A DNA stretch of 64,000 bases from Synechococcus sp. LTW-R. Its GTDB lineage: Bacteria > Cyanobacteriota > Cyanobacteriia > PCC-6307 > Cyanobiaceae. Shown piece after piece: positions 25,053 to 33,539 of the stretch. Made by a program: the position numbers and the translations under genes. The notes under the pieces are model-generated. The model ran no database searches, was not told where the DNA came from, and saw only the letters and a list, made by a program, of their open reading frames with translations. Every line of letters starts with the position of its first letter. The stretch's first letter is position 1. The stretch lies in the NCBI RefSeq assembly GCF_014217875.1, contig NZ_CP059060.1:1240001-1304000 (forward strand). The letters run 5' to 3'.

Positions 25053-25832
25053 ATGGGCCAGGTGTGCCTGATTTCAGGCCCTCCGGGGTGCGGGAAAACA
25101 ACTTGGGCGCTCCAAAGGCTTCAGCAGCATCAAGGCCCCTGCGCCTACCTGCGGCTGGAGGGAGAGAAGGCAGCGGGGCTTGAACAGGGGGAAGACAGCG
25201 GAATCGACCTGACCTGGCTCAAGGACCAGGTGCCCAGGCTTGAGGAACCGGCAACAGCCAACGCAACGGATCTGAAGCAGGACAACGATGGGCTGACCCT
25301 GATCGAAGTGCAGCAGTTCCATCCCCCCAGCAAGGAAGGAGTTGAAGGGCTGGGAGACGACGTTCGCTCCAAGCTGGAGGCCTTGCAGCTGCACCCCGAC
25401 ATACTCCTGCACTTCGGGCGAGACCCTGAATTGCCTGCAAAGGACACCCTGGAGTTCAGCAAGCTCGAGGCCTGGCACACCTCTCTTTCGGGTTGTGTTT
25501 GGGATCCCAACAGCCTGAGCAGCTTTTGGTTTGAACTCGTGAACGGTGCCTACGGCGATGTGTACCGCGCCAAAGGCCTGATGAATCTTCCTGACGGGCG
25601 GGCGTTTTTCTGCAATTGGATGGTGAGCCAGGAGTCGTCCCAGTTCCTTCCCCTGGAAGCCACAGCACCACCTCAGGGTCGCCCCAGTCGAACCTCAGAG
25701 CTCGTTGTTCAGGGCAAGGCACTCAACCCTGAAGCCATTCAAGCCACCATCAACGACTGTCTGCTCGCGGATGACGTGCTCGCCATGCAGCAACAACAGC
25801 TCCAGCAACAACAACCCACTTCGCAAGGCTGA
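25053..25832 (+). CDS. Divergent CobW-like P-loop protein
   Basis: A 259-residue protein. It opens with a P-loop, 'VCLISGPPGCGKTTWALQRL', like the GFLGAGKTT of CobW. The C-terminal part 'GDVYRAKGLMNLPDGRAFFC' and 'SELVVQGKALNPEAIQATIN' lines up with the CobW C-terminal domain of the gene at 27483 ('EVFWAKGILWF', 'QLVLIGRDIDHTTLREQLQ'). The CxCC metal motif is absent. It is probably a nucleotide-driven metal-handling partner. A glutamine-rich tail ends the protein. It is first of three closely spaced genes. Confidence 0.65.
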   Translation: MGQVCLISGPPGCGKTTWALQRLQQHQGPCAYLRLEGEKAAGLEQGEDSGIDLTWLKDQVPRLEEPATANATDLKQDNDGLTLIEVQQFHPPSKEGVEGLGDDVRSKLEALQLHPDILLHFGRDPELPAKDTLEFSKLEAWHTSLSGCVWDPNSLSSFWFELVNGAYGDVYRAKGLMNLPDGRAFFCNWMVSQESSQFLPLEATAPPQGRPSRTSELVVQGKALNPEAIQATINDCLLADDVLAMQQQQLQQQQPTSQG

Positions 25833-25837
25833 TTGAC

Positions 25838-26653
25838 ATGAACCACGCCGTCATCTCCTGTTTGCACGCCAACCTTGCCGCCGTGGAGGCGGTGCTCGAC
25901 GACATCGACTCCCAGGGCATCCAAACCATCACTTGCCTTGGCGATCTTGTGGGCTACGGACCCCAGCCCAATGAGGTGGTGGAACTGGTACGTCAGCGCG
26001 AGATTCCCACCTGCCAGGGCTGCTGGGACGAGGACATCATTGACGGTCTGAATGCCTGTGAATGCAGCTATCCCTCCCAGCTGGCAGAACGACGAGGTCA
26101 TCGCGCCCATCACTGGACAGCCGATCTGCTGACGGAGGAGAACAAGGCCTTTCTGGCTGAACTTCCGATGACACTGCGGCGCGACAAGCTGTTGTTTGTG
26201 CATGGAAGTCCGAACAGTCAGCACGAATATCTGTTGCCCGACATGAATGCCTTTGCGGCCCTTGAGCGGGTGGAAACAGCAGGGGCGGAAACCTTGTTCT
26301 GCGGCCACACCCACCAGCCCTATGTGCGCGAACTACGCCAGGGATCCATTCGGGTGAAGGTGCAACAACGTGATCAAGGCGCACCAACAGAACAGGAGAT
26401 GGAACTGCCGATGCGGCGGATCGTTAACGCTGGTTCTGTGGGGGAACCGCGTCATGGAAGCACTAAAGCCACTTACGTCATCCATAACGACAACACCGGA
26501 GAGGTGACGATTCGTGAGGTCGACTACGACGTCGCCAAAACCTGTCGAGCGATCGTTGATGCGGGTCTACCGGAGGTGTTTGCCTGGAGGCTCAGCCACG
26601 GCTTCGAATATGCCGAGCGGGCTGAAGACGCCAGCCACGTGTGTGAGCGCTGA
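25838..26653 (+). CDS. Metallophosphoesterase-family protein with altered metal motifs
   Basis: A 271-residue calcineurin-like phosphoesterase fold. 'CLGDLVGYGPQPNEVVELV', 'LLFVHGSPNSQHEYL' and 'FCGHTHQPYVREL' are canonical. The first motif reads ISCLHAN where SDIHGN is normal, and the GNHD motif reads CQGCWDED. The metal site is therefore changed, with cysteines replacing Asp/Asn positions. It may prefer another metal or have lost activity. It starts 6 bases after the P-loop gene and overlaps the next by one base. Confidence 0.75.
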   Translation: MNHAVISCLHANLAAVEAVLDDIDSQGIQTITCLGDLVGYGPQPNEVVELVRQREIPTCQGCWDEDIIDGLNACECSYPSQLAERRGHRAHHWTADLLTEENKAFLAELPMTLRRDKLLFVHGSPNSQHEYLLPDMNAFAALERVETAGAETLFCGHTHQPYVRELRQGSIRVKVQQRDQGAPTEQEMELPMRRIVNAGSVGEPRHGSTKATYVIHNDNTGEVTIREVDYDVAKTCRAIVDAGLPEVFAWRLSHGFEYAERAEDASHVCER

Positions 26654-27363
26654 TGGAACGCTGGGCCCTGGTGAGTGGTCTCCAAGGAGACCTGGATCTG
26701 TACGAACAGATTCAGAGAGAGTTGAAGCAACAACGGGGTGTTGCCAATCTCTTCGTTCTCGGTGATCTGATCGGATCACAACCCAAGTGCAATGCACTGC
26801 TCGAGCGTTTGAGGCAGCCGAAACGCGGTGATCTTCAGCCCGACTGCATCTATGGCTGGTGGGAAGAGCAACTTCTGGCGGAGTGTGGTTACCGCGGCGA
26901 ACGGAAGGCTGAAGGCCTCAGAGCCGAGCAGGGCGAGGCGGCGGTTGGCGAGCTTCTTGCTGCGGTGGACCCCGATCATCTCAACTGGCTGGCATCGCTG
27001 CAGTTCGGCTTCATCGAACTCGACTGCGCTTTGATTCATGGCAGCTCTGCTGACGTCGGCGACCGGCTGACGGAAGACACTTCAGCCCTGGTGCTGCTGG
27101 ATCGGCTGACACGGCTAGACGTGAACCGTCTGTTTACAGCGCGGTGTCGTCGTCAGTTCCGACTGGAGCTTTCCGGTGGGTCCATCCAATCCCACGTCAA
27201 AGACCATGCCGGTGAACAGCAAAGTGAGCAGGCTGTTCCCAAGCGAAGCGTGATCGGCATTGGCGGAGGGAAGCACTACACCCTCTATGACCCCGCCACA
27301 GATCACATCGAGTTTCGAATTGCGGGAGAACCTTCCAACGCTTCGGGGCGGGGCTTTGGCTGA
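26653..27363 (+). CDS. Degenerate metallophosphoesterase paralogue
   Basis: A 236-residue protein clearly related to its upstream neighbour: 'LFVLGDLIGSQPKCNALLE' mirrors 'TCLGDLVGYGPQPNEVVEL', and GWWEEQ mirrors GCWDED. The catalytic motifs are lost: DxH is replaced by 'SGLQGD', and the final GHTH position reads 'FTARCRRQF'. It is probably a non-catalytic partner of the neighbour, with which it is translationally coupled (TGATGG). Confidence 0.6.
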   Translation: MERWALVSGLQGDLDLYEQIQRELKQQRGVANLFVLGDLIGSQPKCNALLERLRQPKRGDLQPDCIYGWWEEQLLAECGYRGERKAEGLRAEQGEAAVGELLAAVDPDHLNWLASLQFGFIELDCALIHGSSADVGDRLTEDTSALVLLDRLTRLDVNRLFTARCRRQFRLELSGGSIQSHVKDHAGEQQSEQAVPKRSVIGIGGGKHYTLYDPATDHIEFRIAGEPSNASGRGFG

Positions 27364-27482
27364 CAGCCATGTCTCGAGATGTTTAGTCGCACCAACTGCT
27401 GAGTGAGTTGCTCTCCTGATCACGAAAAAGTCATTTCACAACCTTTGATCTCAGAAATCACCTCTGTATTTTTTCTGACCCA

Positions 27483-28508
27483 ATGACCACTACACCCGCC
27501 ACTGCCAACGTCCCCGTCACCATTCTCAGCGGCTTTCTCGGAGCGGGAAAGACCACGCTGCTGAATCACATCCTGAGCAATCAGCAGGGGGTGAAGACCG
27601 CGGTGCTGGTGAATGAGTTCGGTGAAATCGGAATCGACAACGATCTGGTCGTCACCACCGATGAAGACATGGTGGCGCTGAGCAACGGTTGCATCTGCTG
27701 CTCAATCAACGACGAGCTGATGGAGGCGGTGGAACGGGTGATTGAACGCCCAGAACCACTCGATTACATCGTCGTCGAAACCACCGGTCTGGCCGATCCC
27801 CTGCCAGTTGCGATGACCTTCCTCGGCAGTGAGCTGCGGGACCAAACCCGCCTGGATTCGATCATCACGTTGATCGATGCAGAAAACTTCGACAACGTCG
27901 TGCTCGACACGGAAGTTGGCCGGGCCCAGGTTATTTATGGCGACATCCTGCTGCTGAACAAGTGCGACCTCGTCTCAGAGGAGCGGCTTGAGGCTGTCGA
28001 GCAGCAACTCAGGGACGTAAAGAACGACGCTCGGATCCTGCGGTCGGTAAAAGGAGATGTGCCTCTGCCCCTGCTGCTCAGCGTTGGACTGTTCGAATCC
28101 GACAAGGTGAGTTCCCCTGCTGACGATCCGAGCCTGGATCACAGCGACTGCGACCACGACCATGGCCACTGCAGCCATGACCATGGGCATGACCACAGCC
28201 ATGAGCACGGTGACCATCAGGACATCGAGGGATTCACCTCCGTGTCCTTCCAAAGTGATGACCCCTTCTCCCTACGCAAGTTCCAGAACTTCCTCGACAA
28301 CCAGATGCCCCAGGAGGTGTTCTGGGCCAAGGGAATCCTCTGGTTCAACGAAAGCGAACGCCGCCATGTGTTCCATCTGGCAGGCAAACGCTTTTCCATC
28401 GACGACACCGACTGGACCGGTGATCGCAAAAATCAATTGGTGCTGATCGGCCGCGACATCGACCACACCACACTGCGGGAGCAACTCCAAGCGTGTGTGG
28501 TGTATTGA
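27483..28508 (+). CDS. CobW/ZNG1-family GTPase metallochaperone
   Basis: GTP-dependent protein that delivers metal, probably zinc, to client enzymes. Of 341 residues, Walker A is GFLGAGKTTLLN (near 19-30), and the metal-binding motif is GCICCSINDE with the CxCC core (near 70). 'VETTGLADPLPV', 'LLNKCDLV' and a very histidine-rich linker (about 220-247) follow, then the CobW C-terminal domain. It lies 120 bp after the metallophosphoesterase pair and may have its own promoter. Confidence 0.88.
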   Translation: MTTTPATANVPVTILSGFLGAGKTTLLNHILSNQQGVKTAVLVNEFGEIGIDNDLVVTTDEDMVALSNGCICCSINDELMEAVERVIERPEPLDYIVVETTGLADPLPVAMTFLGSELRDQTRLDSIITLIDAENFDNVVLDTEVGRAQVIYGDILLLNKCDLVSEERLEAVEQQLRDVKNDARILRSVKGDVPLPLLLSVGLFESDKVSSPADDPSLDHSDCDHDHGHCSHDHGHDHSHEHGDHQDIEGFTSVSFQSDDPFSLRKFQNFLDNQMPQEVFWAKGILWFNESERRHVFHLAGKRFSIDDTDWTGDRKNQLVLIGRDIDHTTLREQLQACVVY

Positions 28509-28583
28509 GTCAGAGGCGTCGGTACTGGTGGTTCGAGTGACCGCGGAATCCTTTCTGGTCAGCGCCCAGGGCCATCATTCGAT

Positions 28584-29092
28584 TTAGCGCCGTAGGTGGC
28601 CGCGGTGGGAGTTGTATCCGGTGCCGGTCATGTGATCGAGCTGCCGGATGCAGGCCACCACAGCGCCCGGGTTCTTCAGCTGCATCGCCTGCCCAGCTGC
28701 TGCCATCAACGTTTGGATTGACCAGGACAGCAGCTCCTGCCGGTCGATACCGCTCCCATCGATGTCGTCTTTGATCTGGGCCCAAGCCTTCTTCAGCAGC
28801 CGATAGCCCTGGCTTCGTGAGACCCCCCACTGTTGTCGCGCAAAAGAGACACAAGAGGAGTTGGGGTTGCCTTCCAGGATCAGTCGGTGCAGCTCGTCGA
28901 CTCGGTCTCTGGTGACTGAGGCGGTCGATCGAGTTGTGCCATTTCCAGGTCCAGGACGTAAAGCAGCATTTCCCTGTGGGCCAAGGCCGTCATCCCGACA
29001 AACATCGGCACGAGCTTCTGCAGAACGCCCGGGTGGTGGGCTGCTGTTGCCGCAATCGCTTTTGCGACCGCCTGGACTTCGGAACTGATCAT
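28584..29092 (-). pseudogene. Terminase-small-subunit-like HTH protein, apparently frameshifted
   Basis: Two frames carry one plausible protein. The first (MISSEVQAVAKAIAATAAHH..., 29092-28880) reads well until 'LEMAQLDRPPQ'. The second (from about 28920 to 28584) continues with 'TRDRVDELHRLILEGN', an HTH 'ARQQWGVSRSQGYRLLKKAW' and 'LKNPGAVVACIRQLDHMTG'. The second frame has no good start codon of its own where the sense coding begins. HTH plus helical tail resembles phage small terminase. Either a disabling frameshift or a programmed one joins them. Confidence 0.5.
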
Positions 29093-29661
29093 TCATTACA
29101 GCGCCAAAAGTCAGTCAGCTCTACAAGATTATAATGTTTTCATGCTAGATTTAGTCCGAGCAAGGGTCGGCTTAGCTCTACAGAAGGGATAGCTGGCTAT
29201 TCACCACTAGCCCGCAAGAAGGGGGGCAGGTATTAACCACCCCCCCCCATTTTTGTTGGCCGTGGACGGCGCAAGAAGATTTAACGCAATAACGATTACG
29301 ACCGAATGGACTCCAGTGCCACTCAGTCGTCATAGACCCGATCACAGGCCCGCAGATGTTCTGCTTTTCGTACGAAAAAGATTCCGCCGTCAGGCAACGA
29401 CAGAGCCTCGGCACCTGCCGGCCATGTATTTATGGGACGCTAACGACAGTGCGGTGCGGTGGCCGCTGATCGAGGCGTGGGAAGCATGAACACTGCCTCT
29501 GCCTCTTCCTCAGGACAGGAACGGCTGCGAAGGCCATGCTGTCGCGAAGGACAGACAAATACCCGCCAACGTCTCTTTTGATACATCATCTCGCGTCATT
29601 GCGACCAACTCGCTTAATTGAAGGCACCAGACTTGCGAGAGCCTCTTTGGTGTGAGGACCA
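29093..29661. other. Long gap upstream of the porin
   Basis: About 570 bases without a convincing gene. It contains an AT-rich tract near 29125-29150, a run of nine C residues at 29242-29250, and an open frame (29253-29489) of no recognised composition. The porin promoter and a long 5' leader presumably lie here. Confidence 0.4.
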
Positions 29662-31272
29662 ATGAAACTGTTCCAGAAGCTTCTTCTGGCGCCTGCAGCT
29701 CTGGGCCTTCTGGCTCCTGTCGCTGCAAACGCCTCTGACGTCAACATTGCTGGCCTGAGCCAGTACGGCACCGAAGAGCAGGTGACTTCGATCACCCAGT
29801 TCTCCGACGTGCAGCCCACCGACTGGGCTTATCAGGCACTGAGCAACCTGATCGAGCGCTACGGCTGCGTCGCTGGTTACCCCAACGGCACCTACCGCGG
29901 CAACCGTGCGATGACCCGCTATGAAGCGGCCGCACTGCTGAACGCTTGCCTCGACCGGGTCACTGAAGTGACCGATGAGCTCAAGCGCCTGATGAAGGAA
30001 TTCGAGCGTGAGCTGGCTGTGCTCCGCGGTCGCGTGGACGGCCTCGAGGCCCGCGTCGGCGAGCTGGAAGCAACCAAGTTCTCCACCACCACCAAACTTC
30101 GCGGTAAGGCCGATTTTGTCATTGGCGGCGGAGCCTACACAGGGGACACTTCGGGGCTCACGACTTCGAGCGGTGCCTACAACGGTCAGGACACTGTCAC
30201 CTTTAACTATCGCCTGACGCTAAACCTCGACACCAGCTTCACAGGCAAAGATCTGCTGTACACACGACTGCGTACAGGAAACTTCGGCAAAAACCTCTTC
30301 TCGGGTAAGGGTTACACCGGCAATCAGACGATGCTGGATGTTGCGAAGGAGACTGGCAATGTTGTCAAGGTAGATAAGCTTTGGTATCAGTTCCCCGTTG
30401 GCAACAACCTAAAGTTTTGGGTTGGTCCGCTAATCGAGAACTATTACATGGTGGGGAGTACGCCTAGCGTCTATCGCCAGATACTTAAGCAATTTAAGCT
30501 TGGTGGCTACTACGGCGTATATGGAGCAAGCACGGCACCTGGTGCTGGTGTTAGCTGGAAGCAATCCTACAAAGGCCGCAACACCCCCCGGTTCAGCGTC
30601 AGTGCGAATTACACCGCTAAGAACGGGACCAAGGGGGATAGCGGTATTGGTACTGCAGACTCGAAGGGTAAGTTTTTGGCTCAGGCCGGATACGGCACCA
30701 GCTCGTGGAACTTGACAGCCGCCTATGCCTACATTCAAAAGGGTGCAACGGTCGGCTATGGAACGCCACTGGGCGCAAACACCACTGTTGTAAGCAGTGG
30801 TGATGTTTCTGTTTCTCGTGGGTTCGACTCTGCCAATGCTGTTGCACTAAATGCATGGTGGAGACCTCAGAACCGAGGCTGGATCCCAAGCGTTAGTGCA
30901 GGCTGGGGGTTAACTGCATTCGAAAGCTCTGAAACCGAATTCAGCACTGGTGAAAAATTTCAATCTCAAGATTGGATGATTGGCTTGAATTGGGCTGACG
31001 CTTTTATCGAAGGAAATCTTCTAGGCTTTGCTATTGGTCAGCCCCAATTCGAAACGGTACGATCTGGCGGCACTACACCTGAAGACGGCAATTATGCCAT
31101 GGAGCTCTACTACCAATTTGCAGTTTCAGATAACGTCACTGTGACGCCTGCGGTCTTCTATCTTTCTCGTCCCTTCGGTGAGCTGACTGGCACGAATGAC
31201 ACGTACGGTGGAACTGGCGCTAATTCCTTCGGCACTCTTGGAGCTCTGGTAAAAACAACGTTCAAATTCTGA
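29662..31272 (+). CDS. SLH-domain outer-membrane porin (SomA type)
   Basis: Abundant cyanobacterial outer-membrane channel of 536 residues. After the signal peptide (cleavage near ANA, residue 24), an SLH domain (about residues 45-105, 'FSDVQPTDWAYQALSNLIER', 'GYPNGTYRGNRAMTRYEAAA') binds the cell-wall polysaccharide. A coiled-coil (about 110-140) and a beta-barrel ending in the C-terminal Phe follow. The N-terminal third is GC-rich core-like, while the barrel is more AT-rich, which suggests a mosaic allele. It is followed by a strong terminator. Confidence 0.88.
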   Translation: MKLFQKLLLAPAALGLLAPVAANASDVNIAGLSQYGTEEQVTSITQFSDVQPTDWAYQALSNLIERYGCVAGYPNGTYRGNRAMTRYEAAALLNACLDRVTEVTDELKRLMKEFERELAVLRGRVDGLEARVGELEATKFSTTTKLRGKADFVIGGGAYTGDTSGLTTSSGAYNGQDTVTFNYRLTLNLDTSFTGKDLLYTRLRTGNFGKNLFSGKGYTGNQTMLDVAKETGNVVKVDKLWYQFPVGNNLKFWVGPLIENYYMVGSTPSVYRQILKQFKLGGYYGVYGASTAPGAGVSWKQSYKGRNTPRFSVSANYTAKNGTKGDSGIGTADSKGKFLAQAGYGTSSWNLTAAYAYIQKGATVGYGTPLGANTTVVSSGDVSVSRGFDSANAVALNAWWRPQNRGWIPSVSAGWGLTAFESSETEFSTGEKFQSQDWMIGLNWADAFIEGNLLGFAIGQPQFETVRSGGTTPEDGNYAMELYYQFAVSDNVTVTPAVFYLSRPFGELTGTNDTYGGTGANSFGTLGALVKTTFKF

Positions 31273-31288
31273 ACCTCACAAAATCATT

Positions 31289-31313
31289 GGCCTCCGAAAG
31301 GAGGCCTTTTTTT
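31289..31313 (+). terminator. Terminator of the porin gene
   Basis: GGCCTCC/GGAGGCC stem with a GAAA tetraloop and seven T residues. Confidence 0.93.
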
Positions 31314-31319
31314 GGCCAC

Positions 31320-31343
31320 AAAAAAGCCCTCGGCTAGGAGGGC
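31320..31343 (-). terminator. Reverse terminator of the small exported-protein gene
   Basis: GCCCTC pairs with GAGGGC around a 6-nt loop; six T residues follow on the minus strand, 14 bases past that gene's stop. Confidence 0.8.
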
Positions 31344-31357
31344 TTCTGAAATAAGAA

Positions 31358-31588
31358 CTACCAACAATTTTCACCTTCTCCAATCGGCACACAAACCTCT
31401 TCTTGCTCGGCTTGCTTCTTAAAGGCTTTCAGTTCAGCATCTGGCTTGGCCTCATCATCAACTTCTTGGTCAGTCGTCCACTCTTGAAAACCGCCTTGAG
31501 GCGAAGACTGGGAGAATGCAGGAAAAACTGGCTGGGTCGCGAGAGCTGCTGTCGCCGCCAAAAGAATTGCAGCAGGGGATTTTTTCAT
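31358..31588 (-). CDS. Small exported acidic protein, function unknown
   Basis: A 76-residue protein with a signal peptide (MKKSPAAILLAATAALATQP). The acidic mature part has 'AELKAFKKQAEQEEVCVPIG' and ends in ENCW. The two C-terminal cysteines could pair or bind metal. It has its own reverse terminator. ATG 31588 is preferred over 31597. The family is unknown to me. Confidence 0.55.
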   Translation of the reverse strand: MKKSPAAILLAATAALATQPVFPAFSQSSPQGGFQEWTTDQEVDDEAKPDAELKAFKKQAEQEEVCVPIGEGENCW

Positions 31589-31655
31589 TGGGGTCATTGG
31601 ATTGCCATAATTATAGACTTTATTGACTCATATGGAGCCCCTTGATACATCACTA

Positions 31656-32321
31656 TCAGCTTGAAAGTCGTCTCATCGCATTCGTGTAAGCCTGAAACAC
31701 AAGATCAAGTTCGTCACTCCTCCCATACTTTGCAAGGAGCGCTTTTGCACCCGCATTCAGAGAAAATAAGAGTTGACGGTCTTCGGCTGATTTGACGTAG
31801 CTTTCGATCCAGCCAACACAAGCGTACCTGACTCCTTCTTCTACTGTGGTGACCCGATGAATAGATGCACTTGAGTAGACAACTACATCACCCATACTCG
31901 GACGATAGCTTTCAGACGATTGAATACCTTGAATCTCCAGGCGCCCACCCTCATAAGCATCAGGATCGCTCAAGAAAACCGTAAACGAAAGATCTCTTCT
32001 GCCATAAGAAGTAAATGGGTTGTCCACATGCCAACCATAGCCATCACCAGGCTCATACTTCGAGAGCATCATGCTGTGAATTCGCCTGGGTATTGAAAAT
32101 GCCTGAACAAGAGGGTTGGTCAGCAGCTTCTCTTTGATCGATAAGCAAATCCTGCGGGAAACCTCGCTCGATGGATCGAGCTGCTGGTTCTTTTTGACGA
32201 GTGACGCCTGAGGACCGGCACTCAAGACTCCATCGCGCCAACTGTCAAAGGTCTCAGCAAGTTCTTCATTGAACTTTCTAGACTCACCGCATGAGATCAG
32301 CTCTGCAGAAAGGACATCCAT
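31656..32321 (-). CDS. PiuC/PKHD-type Fe(II)/2-oxoglutarate dioxygenase
   Basis: A 221-residue oxygenase of the PKHD family, often found with iron-uptake genes. Iron ligands are the His and Asp in 'GYGWHVDNPF' (near residue 96) and the distal His in 'VVVYSSASIHRVTTVEEG' (near 155). An Arg in 'GVRYACVGWIES' binds 2-oxoglutarate. ATG 32321 gives the family's usual length of about 220 residues. It is divergent from futA, with 122 bp between them. The substrate is unknown; in other bacteria it is linked to siderophore use. Confidence 0.82.
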   Translation of the reverse strand: MDVLSAELISCGESRKFNEELAETFDSWRDGVLSAGPQASLVKKNQQLDPSSEVSRRICLSIKEKLLTNPLVQAFSIPRRIHSMMLSKYEPGDGYGWHVDNPFTSYGRRDLSFTVFLSDPDAYEGGRLEIQGIQSSESYRPSMGDVVVYSSASIHRVTTVEEGVRYACVGWIESYVKSAEDRQLLFSLNAGAKALLAKYGRSDELDLVFQAYTNAMRRLSS

Positions 32322-32379
32322 ACGAGTATTGCCTTTCCTAAAGTTTAGTGCAGTCAAGGTGGAAGATCAGACCCGAGCA

Positions 32380-32395
32380 GGTGACATAAATCACC
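32380..32395. promoter_or_regulatory. CRP/IdiB-type palindrome between PiuC-like gene and futA
   Basis: GGTGACATAAATCACC is a perfect 5-bp inverted repeat with a 6-nt spacer (GTGA-N6-TCAC core), the layout bound by CRP/FNR-family regulators. It lies nearly midway between the two divergent starts, about 59 and 49 bases from them. IdiB, a CRP-family activator of idiA/futA-type genes in cyanobacteria, is the obvious candidate binder. Confidence 0.6.
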
Positions 32396-32443
32396 AGTAC
32401 CCAGCCTGCCCTGATCTAAAATGAAGCAAGCAAGGTCTTTCAA

Positions 32444-33445
32444 GTGAAAAAATACATCATCGCCCTCCTTTCTCTTTGGGTGACTGCTCCAGCCCTGACC
32501 CAAGCAGCGGAGGTTCGTGTTTATTCTGGTCGTCACTATAATTCAGACCGAAAAGTCTTCAAGCAGTTCTCTGATCTGACAGGCATCCGTGTTCGCCTTC
32601 TTGAGGCAACAGGTGTCTCGTTAGTTGAACGCCTCAAACGCGAAGGAGATCGCGCCAATGCCGATGTGATCATTCTGGTCGATGCTGCACGAATTCAGTC
32701 AGCAGCAGATCAGGGCCTTCTACAGCCATCAGCTACCAGCGCCCTGGTTCGTCAGGTCCCAAGTGAGTATCGAGATCCCAAAGGAAGGTGGTTCGGAATG
32801 ACGCGGCGCATCAGGGGAATTATTGTTAATCCAAGTCGTGTGGATATTGGATTGATTCGAAGCTACGAAGATCTTGCTTCTCCGGAACTTAAAGACAAGC
32901 TCTGCTTGAGAAAGAGACAAAATGTCTACAACCAATCGTTGGTAGCAAGCCAAATCGCTCTAAAAGGACCGACCAAAGCCAAGCAATGGCTTAATGGGAT
33001 GCTCCGAAACGTTTCCGAGCCGTTCTTTTCTAGTGATACAGCATTGATACGGGCAGTCGCCCAAGGCAAATGCGGTGTTGGTGTTGTCAATCACTACTAC
33101 TTGGCGAGGATGCAAGCTGGTGGGAATGGAAAACGAGATGCTGAATTGACGAAGAATGTCAGACTGATTCTACCCAGACCTGCACATGTCAACATTAGCG
33201 CCATCGGAATTGCTACCTCTGCCAAGAACTATAAGGAGTCAATCCAGCTAGCGGAGTTCCTAACCTCAAAACAGGGAAGTTCTGCTCTCGCGAGCTCTAC
33301 CTATGAATACCCCATAATGGGAAGCAGTTCTTCTAACAAGCTCAGGGAATATGGAGACTTTACATCGGACGGGGTATCGATTAGCAATCTCTCGAAGCAG
33401 TTAAAACCAGCACTGGCTTTGATGACTCAAGTCGGCTGGAAGTAA
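32444..33445 (+). CDS. futA: Periplasmic iron(III)-binding protein of an ABC transporter
   Basis: Captures ferric iron in the periplasm for the FutBC permease. Of 333 residues, the signal peptide (MKKYIIALLSLWVTAPALTQA) is followed by the FutA/IdiA pattern 'EVRVYSGRHYNSDRKVFKQF', with Tyr ligands further on in 'NVYNQS' and 'VVNHYYLARM'. GTG 32444 is the start. No permease or ATPase gene is adjacent, so it relies on a system elsewhere. Codon and base usage is AT-richer than core genes. Confidence 0.9.
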   Translation: MKKYIIALLSLWVTAPALTQAAEVRVYSGRHYNSDRKVFKQFSDLTGIRVRLLEATGVSLVERLKREGDRANADVIILVDAARIQSAADQGLLQPSATSALVRQVPSEYRDPKGRWFGMTRRIRGIIVNPSRVDIGLIRSYEDLASPELKDKLCLRKRQNVYNQSLVASQIALKGPTKAKQWLNGMLRNVSEPFFSSDTALIRAVAQGKCGVGVVNHYYLARMQAGGNGKRDAELTKNVRLILPRPAHVNISAIGIATSAKNYKESIQLAEFLTSKQGSSALASSTYEYPIMGSSSSNKLREYGDFTSDGVSISNLSKQLKPALALMTQVGWK

Positions 33446-33539
33446 CTAAATACGAATTCAATCAACCCAAAGATTGGAGGAGCGATCCTGCGCGGCGCGT
33501 GAATCAAAGATTCACGCACTGCAAATCTCTACAGACGCT

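Noticed and set aside
29253-29489. Open frame of 78 codons before the porin
   Set aside because: No ribosome binding site, no recognisable composition or domain; it lies over a low-complexity region.
32569-32582. Possible left att copy of the ssrA end (CTGATCTGAC)
   Set aside because: Only about 10 matching bases, inside the futA coding sequence; expected by chance.
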